Positions 13,158 to 24,211 of a stretch of DNA of 64,000 nucleotides are shown here, one piece after another. Position numbers and translations under genes: made by a program. The notes beneath the pieces are model-generated. The model worked only from the letters and a program-made list of their open reading frames with translations. It did no database searches and was not told the origin of the DNA. Position 1 is the first letter of the stretch. Each line of letters opens with the position of its first letter. Origin of the DNA: Edaphochlamys debaryana (lineage: Eukaryota; Chlorophyta; Chlorophyceae; Chlamydomonadales); NCBI GenBank assembly GCA_016858145.1, contig JAEHOE010000162.1, positions 124,001 through 188,000 on the forward strand, read 5' to 3'.

Positions 13158-14616
13158 CTAGGTTTTCGAAGTTTGGGGATGGAGGAAGGGTAGTAGGTCA
13201 TAGTCTTCGACTTGCATGGGGGCATGAGGTTGGCGTGGTATGTGCCACCAAAAGGTTGCTGTTGCTTGATCTAGACGCTAGCTAGGGTAGCTCTGGGCCA
13301 CAGCCCCAGGCGATTGTTGTCATCACACCTTGCGGGGGCGTATTGCCTCAGCGCATACTTGCCTAGCAGGATGGGCCCTCAATAAAGGAAGGATGATGTC
13401 TGCTGTTCGTACGGTATCTATCGCTCGTAGCGGCCATGCCGTGCTCAAGCATTGGGGCGCTGGGGAACGTGTGTCTGCTTGTGGTGCTGCAACAGGGGAC
13501 ATGCAATCAAAGTGCATTAGTGTCATCTGCTCGGTACGCTTGCTCGGTCATACAACACGCAGAAGCCGCCCCCAAGTCTGCGGCTGTGCGGGTTGCATGC
13601 AGCGTGGATTCATTGCATCTACCCAACACAGTTGGTTAATGTTGCTGCTGAAGCCCCGGGGGCTGAAGGGACTGCCCTTATGCAGTGGGCAGTGGGCCTC
13701 GATGCCCCCGCGTGTCGATTCATCATATCTTATGCTTGTGAACCCCGGCTGTGCCGCCCCCTGTCGTTAGCTTGGTTGCGCATGAGTGTGTGTTGCATGT
13801 GCGGGTTTGCCGTGTCTGTAGACGCGGACAAAAGGTGTGTACTATGGCGTGTCATGCATGTTGCTGTGGTGTGTGGCATACAAGATTGGGCGGTCGCGTT
13901 TGCCGGGATGCATGTCTGTGGGCGGTCCGTGTGCAGGGCCAGCTGTGCGCACAAAACTGCTGAAGGGGATCAGACGCTGTGGAGTTCAGACGCGACCGTA
14001 GTCATAGGTCTGTAGCGTGTCAGGGCTAGCTGATAGAGACACCGGTTGGTACGGTGTTGATCATTTGAGCTGCCGTGATGCCAGGGGTGAGGCGTTGCAC
14101 GTATCGTGGAGTCCCGCCGGACTCCAGATGCACTGGCACCGGTCTCCATCTGGCACGCCAGGTGGCCTGAGCGCCAAGCCTGCGTAGGATCGCTCGTCCA
14201 GCCCTGCCACGCACTGGGCACTTGGCATGCACCGAACGAACGTCCAACATGTCGATGCCAAGCCAGATCAATCAGATGCGGGTGTCCGTGCGCTGCGAGG
14301 CAGCGTTGCTGCATGAGTCCCTCGCGAGGCCCGACGGAAACAATTGACACGCAATTAAGGTCAGTACTGATGTATGAAGACCACAAGCTGCAACCTGAAC
14401 ACCCCCACAAAAGCTGCAAGTAATCATTCCAATTCCAGGAATGTAGCCAAGCTGCCCCATATGCCTTTTACTGCCCGTGGTCTGCGCCTCTGCGCCTTGG
14501 CCTCTAACTCGCGCTCCTCCCCATCCCCACGAGCGCGCCCGTGCCTCTACCATGCATTCTTCTCCGCCGTAGCCACCCCACACTCTAGGCCCCGCGGCCT
14601 AGCCGGCCTGCTGCCC
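13158..14616. other. Convergent intergenic region
   Basis: This lies between the polycystin stop and the stop of the minus-strand gene at 14617, and should hold both 3' UTRs. I see no TGTAA on the plus strand and no TTACA (minus-strand TGTAA); AATAAA occurs at 13381. Open frames here are short and resemble no known family. The base composition is less GC-rich than in the genes. Confidence 0.6.
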
Positions 14617-16812
14617 TCAGCCCTCACGATTCACGTTCGCCACAGCGATCACTGCGCGCTTTACCGCCGCCACCCACGCCGGTGCAGTGCCTGCGCCCGC
14701 GCCTTGGAGCCTGCCCACCGCCCCCACGATGTCCTCCCACATGTCTGTATCGCCGTAGCCATGCAGGCATGTCAGGAGCGCGGTGAGGTTGCAGCCGTGC
14801 GGAGCTGCGCTGCAGGCGTACAGGAGCCGGCTGGCGCTGGCAGCACCGAACGCAGCTGTACCCGCCAAGCTAGCCAGGTTGATGCAGATTGTCATCTGTT
14901 GGAGCAATCCGCTGGCCGCGGCGGCCTTAACCTCGACGGGATCGGGCCGGCCCGGGCGGGCGCCGTGCCACAGCGGCTGGAGCAGCAGGGTGGGCAGCGC
15001 GGGGGCGTCGAGGCCCTCGTCCCGCAGGCTGTAGAACAGTGCCCACGCGGCGAGCTGCCACCACTCCCTGCGCTGCTCCTCCACGTCCGGCGCCGCCGCC
15101 GCCCTCTGCAGCGGCAGCAGCCGGCGCCAGAGCTGCAGCGCAGCGATGCCCAGCCGCGCACAGCAGGCGGCGGGCAGGATGATGATGGACGGAAATTTGG
15201 GCAACGGCGGTGGCAAGAGATGGGCAGAGTCCACGAACGTCTCGGGAGGTAGGCCGCTGGAGTTTTCAGCTGAGCCCAGCGCCACGCGGGCCACTCGCAG
15301 GGCCAGCCCTAAGGAGCCTCTACGCCCCAGTAGTGCCACCGGAGCCCCACCACCGCTGGTGTCAGCAGCGATGAGCTGGACCATCAGGTTGACACCCCAG
15401 TGCCTGGGGGAGTGAGGACCAGGCCTCTGGCACAGGGCCAGGCTCGCCGCCTGCAGTTCCGCCGGCATGCCGTACACCGGGCCTCGGTCCACCATGCGCA
15501 GCGACGTGATGCCGTACACCAGCACCGCCGTACGCACGTGGGGACCGCCGAGGAAGGCGGAGCGCAGGGCGGCGGCGGCGGCGGGGCTGACGGCTGGGCT
15601 GCAGCCGGTGGCGTCATACATTGAGCAGAGGACCGGGGCTCCCCGTCTCTGGTCCGCGAGGTCTACGAGGTAGCCCGCGCAACTCTCGAGGGCGACGAAG
15701 AAATCTAGGGCGAAGGAGAAGCTGGGATCCGCCTGGGGGTTGGCGGCCGGCGGCGGCCACAGGGCCTGCGGCGCGCGCGCCTGCAGGAGGAGCAGCAGCC
15801 GGGCCGCGTGCTGCAGGAGGCCGCTGCCCTCCAGAGCCGTTGCGAGGTCCTCCACGCAATCGCGGCGCAACCCTGCCATGTCCTCCTGCAGCTTGGAAAC
15901 CTCCTCCGTCAGCCCCGCCTCTGGCGACAGCTGTCGCCCCCATGGCTCCAGCGCACACAGAGCGGTAGCGAGGGCCCGTAGCAGCCGCGCACACGCCGCC
16001 ATGCAGCCGCCCGCCTTCGCCACCGCAGCGGCCTTGGCGGCGGCTGCAGCTGAGACGGTATTGCCAGCGGCGGCGCCAGTGGCCCCGCCGCCTCCATCGC
16101 CGCGAGTGCAGGCCTCCAGGTCGGCGGCAGCGGATGACGCCTGGCGGCTGAGGGCCTGGAGGGCCTGGGAGCGGAGGATCGCCCGTGCAAAGCGCAGCAC
16201 AGACAACGCGTGGTGCGTCGGGGGCAGCACCCTCGAGGACTGCACGAGAAGGGCGAGGACCACCTCAGCTACGTCACGGCGCCACTGCGCCGATAGTGCC
16301 GATGCCGCCCCTCCCTCCGCTTCCTGGGGACCGCCCGTCCCTCTGACCTCGGGCCGCACTGCCGCGGCGTACAGCTTCAGCAGTGCGCTGCTGTGCTCGC
16401 GGCGGGACAGCAGCGCCGCAACGACGGCCGAGTGGGCGGCCCTGTCATCATCGTCAGAGAGGTCGTCCCGAGCTGTCGCGCGCAGCCCTGCCGCAAGCGC
16501 CGAGAGGCGATCTGCCATGCCTTGGAGCTGCCCCGGCGCAGCAGGCTTGCTCCCGCCTGCCACGGCGGCGCTCTGGAAGGAAGCTGGCAGCAGCGCTGCA
16601 GCTATGCGGGGCACAGCGTCGAAAGCTGATAGCAGGGAGGCGGGCAGGGCGTAAGGGGCTTTGATCCGGCTGCTGGCAGCGCTACCGCTGGCCAGCGTCA
16701 CCCTCGAAGTTGCGCTTCCGCCAGCGACAGCCCTGGAGCTCCCACGGCCCTTCCGAGGCATGGCGCCCGGTCTGCTCAATGCTTTCAGAATGTTAACGCC
16801 TGCGCAGGGCAT
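14617..16812 (-). CDS. MYND-family core protein without zinc finger, intronless
   Basis: One uninterrupted frame of 731 codons. The first ATG is at 16812; a second in-frame ATG at 16761 gives an N-terminus of MPRKGRGSS, which looks the more natural start. The protein is Ala/Leu-rich and helical with no membrane segment. Its middle (HVRTAVLVYGITSLRMVDRG then PVYGMP) aligns by eye with LLTSHLLALASALDGGPSFG of the MYND-family gene at 40039-43532, so I place it in the same lineage-expanded family. That gene carries a C-terminal MYND finger; here the frame ends without one and no MYND-like Cys/His cluster is seen downstream to 14250. Function unknown. It is divergent from the CS-domain gene, with 668 nt between starts. 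The absence of introns contrasts with its neighbours and could reflect a retrocopy. Confidence 0.7.
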   Translation of the reverse strand: MPCAGVNILKALSRPGAMPRKGRGSSRAVAGGSATSRVTLASGSAASSRIKAPYALPASLLSAFDAVPRIAAALLPASFQSAAVAGGSKPAAPGQLQGMADRLSALAAGLRATARDDLSDDDDRAAHSAVVAALLSRREHSSALLKLYAAAVRPEVRGTGGPQEAEGGAASALSAQWRRDVAEVVLALLVQSSRVLPPTHHALSVLRFARAILRSQALQALSRQASSAAADLEACTRGDGGGGATGAAAGNTVSAAAAAKAAAVAKAGGCMAACARLLRALATALCALEPWGRQLSPEAGLTEEVSKLQEDMAGLRRDCVEDLATALEGSGLLQHAARLLLLLQARAPQALWPPPAANPQADPSFSFALDFFVALESCAGYLVDLADQRRGAPVLCSMYDATGCSPAVSPAAAAALRSAFLGGPHVRTAVLVYGITSLRMVDRGPVYGMPAELQAASLALCQRPGPHSPRHWGVNLMVQLIAADTSGGGAPVALLGRRGSLGLALRVARVALGSAENSSGLPPETFVDSAHLLPPPLPKFPSIIILPAACCARLGIAALQLWRRLLPLQRAAAAPDVEEQRREWWQLAAWALFYSLRDEGLDAPALPTLLLQPLWHGARPGRPDPVEVKAAAASGLLQQMTICINLASLAGTAAFGAASASRLLYACSAAPHGCNLTALLTCLHGYGDTDMWEDIVGAVGRLQGAGAGTAPAWVAAVKRAVIAVANVNREG

Positions 16813-17480
16813 AACACAGAGCTCAGACCCGCATGCTTCCGGAACGCGTAAACGTTAAAACTCCGGCAGCGTGGCCCTCTTCCCAACGTGTGTCACCTTT
16901 TGCAGTTATGTGTGCTGCCGGCTGAGCGCCTTGTGCAGAATTGGCCCGCCCAGCAAATTGCCGCGTGGCCCGCGCTAACAGCTGCAGTCACTACAAGGTA
17001 TGACCGTCTGTTTCTATAGATGCATTTGCTTCTACTATGGGCGGTGGCCCGCAACGCCCCAACTGAGCATGCTCGTTGTGTCGACTACCTGAACGGGGGC
17101 CAGAGACTGTACGTGCGAGGCTTGTGTGCGTATGAGGCGGACTTGGTGTAAGAAGTCGCACCAGTGGGAGTACACAGCGGTGAGTGCACAGCGTTTGCAC
17201 CCGATGCCTCCCGCGCCTCGACAGCCGGGGCTCTGGCCGGTTACCCCCAGCCCCCAGGCTCACCGCCAAGTCTCCCCGCCTGGACGCCTAGACAGCGTTG
17301 GCGTCGCACCTCCGCAGTACACTGCAACAGGGCCTGCTGCCGTTTAACTCCCATGCCGAGCTTCATAGTTGGCCCCTCCAAGACCACGCGCAGCCCCGCC
17401 CCTTCACTCGAGCAGCATAACTCCTCGCCGCATCGTCCTTCCTCCCGCACGGCTCGCATCACGCTGCAACGCTAGCGGCG
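16813..17480. other. Divergent intergenic region, probable shared promoter
   Basis: This lies between the start of the minus-strand gene (16812 or 16761) and the ATG at 17481. No convincing TATA box or gene-like frame was seen. Confidence 0.5.
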
Positions 17481-18323
17481 ATGGCGCCACCCTTACGCGA
17501 CGCAGCACCCGAACACCCTGATCGAGGCCTCGACGGCCCCGCCCCAAGCCTCGTGGGGGCCGGCTCGAGCGAGGCGGCCGCACACGAGCTGCTGCAGCTC
17601 CCGCAGGGGCGAGGGCCGGCGCAGGCGTGGCAGACTGGGGCGGCTGAGGAGGAGGCATACGAAGCTTCGGCAGCTGGCGCGCCGCTGGCCGCGGCGGTCG
17701 CTGAGGCGATGGCCGCGGCGTTGAGCGGCGGGGGCAGCGAGGACGGTGGCCGCATGGCAACGGGTGAGTCGCTGCTGAAGGCTGCTGCTGCTACCAGTGA
17801 GGGGGAGGTGGCGTCCAAGAGGCTCGCGGGTGCCCCGTGGCCGGACCCAGCGGCTTGTTGCCATTCCGGTGGCCTCACCCTTGTCCTCCGCTCCCTCGTG
17901 CCGCAGAGGCGCTCCAGGGGCTCGCTGCCGCCTGCCGCCAAGCGCCTACCGGACAGCCCCCGCCCTGGCTGCCCACCAGTCACGGCCCAGTGAGCACCCA
18001 CAGCCCCGCCGCCCCCTCCCATGACCCACCCACGGGAGAAGCCACCACCTCGACCCAACCGTCCCCAGCCGCCTCCCCTCCCAGCAGCTCCCCATGCCCC
18101 TGCCTGCTGTGCGCGGTGGGCCGAGTGCTAGCGGCTGGGTCCCCCTCCGCCGCCGCCTGGCTGCGCCGCCTGCCGCCGGCGGCCGTGGCGGACCTGGCGG
18201 AGGTGGTGGCAGCCGCACTCGGGGCGGCACCCAGCGGCGCCGCTGCCTCACCCGCCGTCGCCACCTCCTCCGCCACCTCTCCTGCGCCCGCTAGTAGTGC
18301 GAAGACCTCGGCCGACGCGCCGA

Positions 18324-18354
<31 letters not shown>

Positions 18355-21300
18355 GCGAGCATGGGCGGCTGCGACCGGCGGACGGCCGCTGCTGGCGCTC
18401 ATGCGGCTGTACGGACTGGCGGCGGCGGGTCACGCCGGCGGCTCGACGGCGCATCCTCCACCTTCAAAGCCTCCGCCACGGCAGCAAGATCAGCAGGGTC
18501 TGGCAGCGAGCAGCGGTGCGGGTGCCGGTGCGGCCTGCTGCCGCGGCTCGCGGGCAGCGCTGGCGGCGCTGGCGGCGGTGTGCCGTCTGGCGCCGGCGGC
18601 GGTGCGGCGGGAGCTGTCGTCGGGGGGCCCGGCTGCCGTCGGGGCCGTTGGTGCCGCTCGTCAGGGGGACGCGGGGGAGCGGTTGGTCCGAGGTGCGGCT
18701 GTGTGTTGGGGAAGGGCGTGTGGCGGCGTGCCGCGCCGGTTGTTCTGCTGACTTGGTGCCGTGGGGCCGAACGTACTACTGAGTCATTCCATGAATGAGT
18801 TCGCTCCCTTGCCCCCCCCTCTGTGCCTCAGGCCTGGTGACGGAGGCGCGGCGCCTGCTCGAGCGCTGCCCCCGCGGCCTGGTGCCCCGCCTGGGACCCG
18901 ACGGCGCCGTCGCATCGTACGGCAGCGACGGCCTCGCCCCCGCCGACCCCTGCCCTGCTCCTCCGCCGTTGCCGACGCTGGGTCGCTCTGCCTCCTCCAC
19001 TGGCGTGAGGCCGCCGCCGATGGCAGCACTGCCGCTGCCTCCGCCGCTGGGGGTCGTAGCCGTACAAGCGCTGGCGGCGCTGGCAGGCGTCAGCCGTCGG
19101 GTGGCGCGTATGGTGTACGGTGCCGGCGGGCTGGACCTGACGGAGGCGGCGGGGCGGGGGTTGCTGGCGGCGCCGTCAAGGCCCACCGCCGCCGCGGCGG
19201 CGCTGGCAGCGGCGGTGGCGGCGCTGCATGTGGCGCTGGCGGCGGGTTGCCAGGTGGGTCATGCAGGCTAGGATCGGGGCAAGAGGACAGCAGCAGTGCC
19301 CTGTTATCAGCCTTGACACAACGTCGCCCTATCTACCTTGCATGTGCCCGATTCCCCACGACCCGCCCTCCCCCACCCCTAGACGGCGCTGGACGACATC
19401 TGTACGGGCTCTGACGTCACCGCCCTGGGGTCCCTCATGTCCGCGACGAACCCGACATCGTACGGCATCCCAACCGCCGCCGCCGCCAGCCCAGCCGGCT
19501 CTCCAGCTTCTTGCCTGCCGCCTCCGTCGGCGGTGCGCGCCGCCGAGCGGCTGTGCGCGCTGGTCGACTCGGCCTCTCCGGACGCATTCTCCGCCATCTG
19601 CCGCGACGTGGACTTTAGCGGTGGTGGAGGCCAGAGCAACAATTTGGAGTCACCGCTGGCGACGGTGCTCGTCTGGCTTGGCCTTGGCCGTGGCCATAGC
19701 CTTGGCCTTGGCCATAGCCATGGACCCCTCACCGCACCGGTAGTCTGCCAAGACCAGCACCTGCACGGATGCGATGGTGTCCCCGGCCTGGAGGCTGGCG
19801 GCGGCGGAGGGGAGGCGAGCAGCCACGGGCGCGAGGGGCGGCTGGCGGCGGCGCAGCTGCTGGTGGCGTGCCTGGATCGAGCCCGCCGTACGCGCTGGAT
19901 CCTGGAATCCAGCCCTGGCAGCTGCGGCGGCGGCGGTCGTGGCGGTGGGGCTGGCGGCGGATTGCGGTTTGCGGCTGGGCTGAAGGGCAGCGTGCTAGAG
20001 GCGCTGGCACAGGGCTCCGGCAAGGTGGCCCGCCTGGGCCTGGCTGGGGCCGAGGCTCTGGCGAGAGAGGTCATTCGGCGCGGCGGAGACCTGCCCCCGC
20101 CGCCCGTCGCCGAGGTCAGCGCAGAGGTTGCCGCGGCGCCGCAGGTGCCGCCGGGTCCAGGTGGTCCTCCACCACCACCCGCTTCCGCGCAGTGCACCCC
20201 GCCGCCCGCCAAAGCCGCCAGCCCCACCCCTCACGGCAAGGGCAGCAACAGGGCCGCCGGGGGCAATTCTGCCACCAAGACCGGTACCCTGCACGAGATC
20301 ACGGAACGTTTCGAGGGCCAGGGCCAGGGCCAGGGCCTCGGGGTCACTGGCGAGGGCGAGGGTGGGGCCGAGGGTGGCTACGACGAGGACGGACTTCGCA
20401 CGGTGTGGGACTCGGGGCCGCGGCCCGCGGTGGCGGCGGCGCGGGCGGCCTGGTCGGCGCGGCCGCTGCGCGAGCGCGTGGCTTGGAGCCAGAGCTCCAC
20501 AGAGGTGTTCGCCACGCTGCAGCTGCCGCCGGGTAGGCATCTGGGCATGGGTATTGGGGGGTCATGGGTGGGGAGACAGGGGGGCAGAGGCCAGCAGGAG
20601 AAGGGGCTGAGCCCCGTCGGGAGCAAGCAGAGGCTCAGGAGTGGCGGTAGCGAGCGGGGGGCACAACCCTATTCTGCCTTCACTCTTTCCGGTATCCTTG
20701 AGCTCATGCACTGACCACCGGTCATTGCCTGCACCCCGCAGGCACGCGCGCCTCGGAGGTGTCGGTGTCCATCGCCCCCGACCGAGTCACCGTGCGCCTG
20801 GGCTGGGCGGGCCGTGTGCTGGACGGAGCGCCGGCGCGGCGGGTGGCGGCGGGCGACAGCGTGTGGGCGCTGGAGGGCGACAGCCTGCAGGCGCGTGGGG
20901 TCACGGGCACGTGATGACGTGCTTGCCTAACCAGTGCAGCCTGCTCGCTTCGCCCCCAGGCCACGCTCCTCGCAAGGCTACCAGTACCCCTGCCGTGTCG
21001 TTGCCTCAATCCCTGTCGTGTGGCCCCTCAGATCCTGCTGGCGAAGGCCGAGAAGGGCCGCTTCTGGAGGGCCCTGCTCGGGGGCGGCGAGGAGCGGGGC
21101 CTGGTGCAGGTGTGGCGGGGGCCTGGGGCAGCGGTGGTGCGGACGGCTCCTGAGGTCCATGCGTCCTGCTGGCTCGGTCGGGGGGCCCTCAAGCAAGGCA
21201 TCCCGGTTGCGTCATGCGTGTAGGTGCTGCAGGAGGCCACACACCGACCCGCATCATGCCGCGTGAAGGCCCTGTTGTGCCCTGGGCTAACGTGCTGTGC

Positions 21301-21796
21301 ATGCTGTGTATGCTGTCGTGTAGGTGCTGCAGGAGGCGGTGGATGCGGACGAGCGGGTGGTGCCGGTGGAAGAGATGGACGAGGGCGGGCGGGCGCTGCT
21401 GGAGGAGCTGCTGGAGCGCCAGGTGCGTGCGCCGGTGCGTGTGTTCAGGGCTGCTCGTCTGAAGGCCGAGAGAAGTGTAGGCGCGGTGCGTGTGTGGGGG
21501 GGGGGGGAGGCGCGCATGAGTCAGCAGGCAAGGCGGGAGGGATAGTACAATAGGTCTATTAGATGCGTGTGGGTGCGGGCAGGCGTGACGCGGGCGGAAC
21601 TCAGGCGACGCGTTGCACGCGTGCTGCCCTGTGCTGCGAGCCCGGCCGATTCGCCGTACGGCTGCGTGCGGGCGCTTACCAGTCTGGCCACCCCTCTCCC
21701 TACCCCTCTGCCCAGGCGCTGGTGGCCGAGGGGGCCCTGAACCTGGAGACCTCCTTCGACGACTTCCGCCTCGTGCTGGGGGACAGCACGCTCTGA
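17481..21796 (+). CDS. NudC-like CS-domain protein
   Basis: Exons: 17481-17763, 17907-18692, 18832-19253, 19383-20532, 20742-20890, 21032-21109, 21324-21422, 21716-21796; 1,015 residues. About 850 N-terminal residues are Ala/Gly-rich, partly helical, and match nothing I recognise. The C-terminal CS domain (about residues 860-960) follows the p23/NudC pattern: VAWSQSSTEVFATLQLPPG, then VSVSIAPDRVTVRLG, DSVWALEGD, and LLAKAEKGRFWRALL. After it comes a NudC-type acidic helix (VPVEEMDEGGRALLEELL) and a terminal FDDFRLVLGD. NudC proteins act as co-chaperones and dynein-associated folding factors; that role is inferred. The intron at 20891 must start with GC (cag|gcgcgt), because only that keeps the CS domain in frame. 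The long N-terminal part sets it apart from ordinary NudC proteins of about 160-350 residues. The exact start is unproven. Confidence 0.8.
21217..21337. repeat. Duplicated 21-nt splice-acceptor segment
   Basis: The same 21 nt (cgtgtaggtgctgcaggagg plus c) stand at 21217-21237 and 21317-21337. Each carries a tag acceptor and the first codons VLQEA. Only the second copy keeps the NudC-like frame; using the first would shift the frame, since the spacing is 100 nt. Confidence 0.8.
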
Positions 21797-24211
21797 GGGG
21801 GCCTACCAACCATGTGCCCTAGCTGCACGTTGCATTGACCCACCATGTGGCCAAGACGGCACGAGCGGGGCTTGGGGGTTGGGGCATGGGCCCCTGACGG
21901 AGGATCGTGACAACGCGGACCAGGCACGGGCAGGTACTAATAAGGGGTAATGTCTGACCTGGGCCCCCTCCCGGCTGCCGTGCCTACGGCTATACCTACA
22001 CTTTGGTCAGGGCCTTGTTGTCTGGGTCGTTGTCTGGGTCGTGAACTCTCGTTTACAGGCTTGCACGAGGCATGGCAGGAACGCGCTGCAGGGACTGCAG
22101 TTCTGCAGGTTCCTCGGTCGAGTTTGCGTAGGGTCAATGAGAACAGCGGGCTGCTGCTAGAGCGGTGCTTGTGCAAGTCACTCCAGCGCTGGATAGCCTT
22201 GATGCTCCTGTGCTGTACGGGGACTACGCTGCATGGCCCCTGCGAACACAGTCCCACATACTTAAGGCGCTCATTTGCATCAACTCGCTCAGGATTACAG
22301 CACCCTGGAAGTGGGCAACTGTCACTCGTTTCCCGCAAACTGCCTGCCCTCTCGCTTCCGCGCTCCAGTCATCTCTCCTTATGTACACCGCGAAAGAGCA
22401 AGACGCTCGGCAGCACGCGGTACTGCATAGTCGAAGGTCTTCGATGAACAACCCCCCTCCCACTGGCCACAGAACAAGCCACCCGACAGTGCTTCCCAGC
22501 TCGCCTTCGTGTCTTCAACCCAAGCCCGCGACCCACCTCTGCTTGCGAGCTAGTAAACGAATTCGCAAGTTCTCCCTTGCCCCACACCGCCTCCCTTTGC
22601 CCCACGCATTTATCAACTGCCGCCCAAGCGCTGTCGCACCGCCAACGTGAACACACAAGGGTGACTGCCCGTCCACTCAACACGCTGAGCCCCTGGCAAC
22701 AAAATGGAAGAAGCGCCGCCGACACTGCTCGCCGACCTAACACGCATTCTCTCCTGCCCAAAAGCACTGGAACTGTTTAACCGCGTCACGCGTCTGCCCG
22801 GGCTCGCCCAGGCCGTGACTCCGCACACTTGCTGCGGCACAGACCCGAATCCCAACCACACATGGCGAAGACGTGAATCGGATCAAAGCCGCAGCCCCCT
22901 CATCGGAGGCAGCAAAAGAGAAACAGAGGGTTGTCAGGAACTTCAGGAAGAGTCAAGTTGGGAAGAAGACCGTCAAGGAGGCCGCCCTTTGCGGGGGTAG
23001 TAGGGGACCGCATGGCAGCGACCTAAGTGAAACTGTCAAGTCCGGGCCCATTCATTTGAGGCTCCAAAGGGATTGAGAACCTACGTCCGGTCCACGAATG
23101 CTATGCCCCGAATGCCGTCAACTGAATGCGGAGGTTACTTTAGGACAAGCGCCAACCAAGGGACGCCGGCACCAATGGCTAGCCAAGGGACTCGCGCACA
23201 ACAGTAAGGCCGGCGTCCGTCCGATTCTCCTCTTATGAGAGCAGATGTGTGGCATTCTGGCACTGCCTCGCGTGCTTGCTCGTGCTTTGCTCCGCCATGA
23301 TGTGGTGTATCCATGAAGCCTCGCCGGCCCAAACCCCATACTCACACCACTTAGTAGAATGTCCATGCCTTCGCGCACGTCAAAGCAAGGGGACGCAGCA
23401 AGCCCATTCGGCGCCGCATAGTAAGTCCGCAGCATGCAGCCGGGGCGTCTTCGTACGTATCCGGTATCTGTCACAATCCAAAAGACTACAGGAACTGGAC
23501 GCACACACCCCTCGACAAGTTAGACGTCACGCGCTCTCGGGGTCCGGCACACACATGCCCCTGCCCGCGCCGCCACCGCAGCCTCCGTAAACCCCACACC
23601 CTTGTAACCCTCATGACCCGGCGCGGGCCTGCGGCTTGGGGCCTCTAACCTCACCCCATCGCTACCGGGTGGGTCCACTCCGCTCGTCCAGTGCTCCCCG
23701 GACACTCCTGCGCGCGCTTCGCTGCGGCTTCCTCCTCCGGGCTCCGCAGCCGCCCGCCGCGAGAACGCCGAGGCCGAGTGCCAGGAGCACTAAGCTCAGG
23801 GCCCCAGCTGAGGCTGGAGCTCCGGTCACTGCGCAGCTGGGGCTCAAGAAGCGTAGGTGGTGCCTGTAGCGGCCGGCGTAGCGCTGGCACCCCAGCTTGC
23901 CGCTTTCGGGCCCCGCTCGCGCCGTACTGTGCGCGCTGACGCTCGAGCGTGCAAGCCGTCCGCGCTCGCCGCCGCTGAGGGTGTCTACCGCCCAGTGCCC
24001 AGGCACGGACCGCAGCGGCCTCTGGGTAACCGGCTCCGCAAGCAGGCTGCCGCCATCCTGCCCGGCAGCCAGAGACTCCCCGCCCCACGCGCCTCCTCGT
24101 CGTCATCGCGCCTGCCAGCACTTCGCAGAGCCACTGGCCTTCCACCCGCTCCCACTCCCGCCGCCGCTGCTCCCGCCGTCGCCGCCGCCGCTGCTACCGC
24201 TCCCGCCGCTG
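21797..24211. other. Convergent intergenic region
   Basis: This lies between the stops of the CS-domain gene and the cyclin gene. No recognisable gene is present. TGTAA occurs at about 23604, far from the CS-domain stop. Two short overlapping frames at 22704-23076 have a Lys/Arg-rich composition but resemble no known family. 23086-23135 is similar to a segment at 25347-25396. Confidence 0.5.

Noticed and set aside
13381..13386. AATAAA as poly(A) signal of the polycystin gene
   Set aside because: Green algae mostly use TGTAA; a single AATAAA by chance is likely, so I list it only as present.
13330..14015. Overlapping plus-strand frames after the polycystin gene
   Set aside because: They are short, share no family motif and lie where a 3' UTR is expected.
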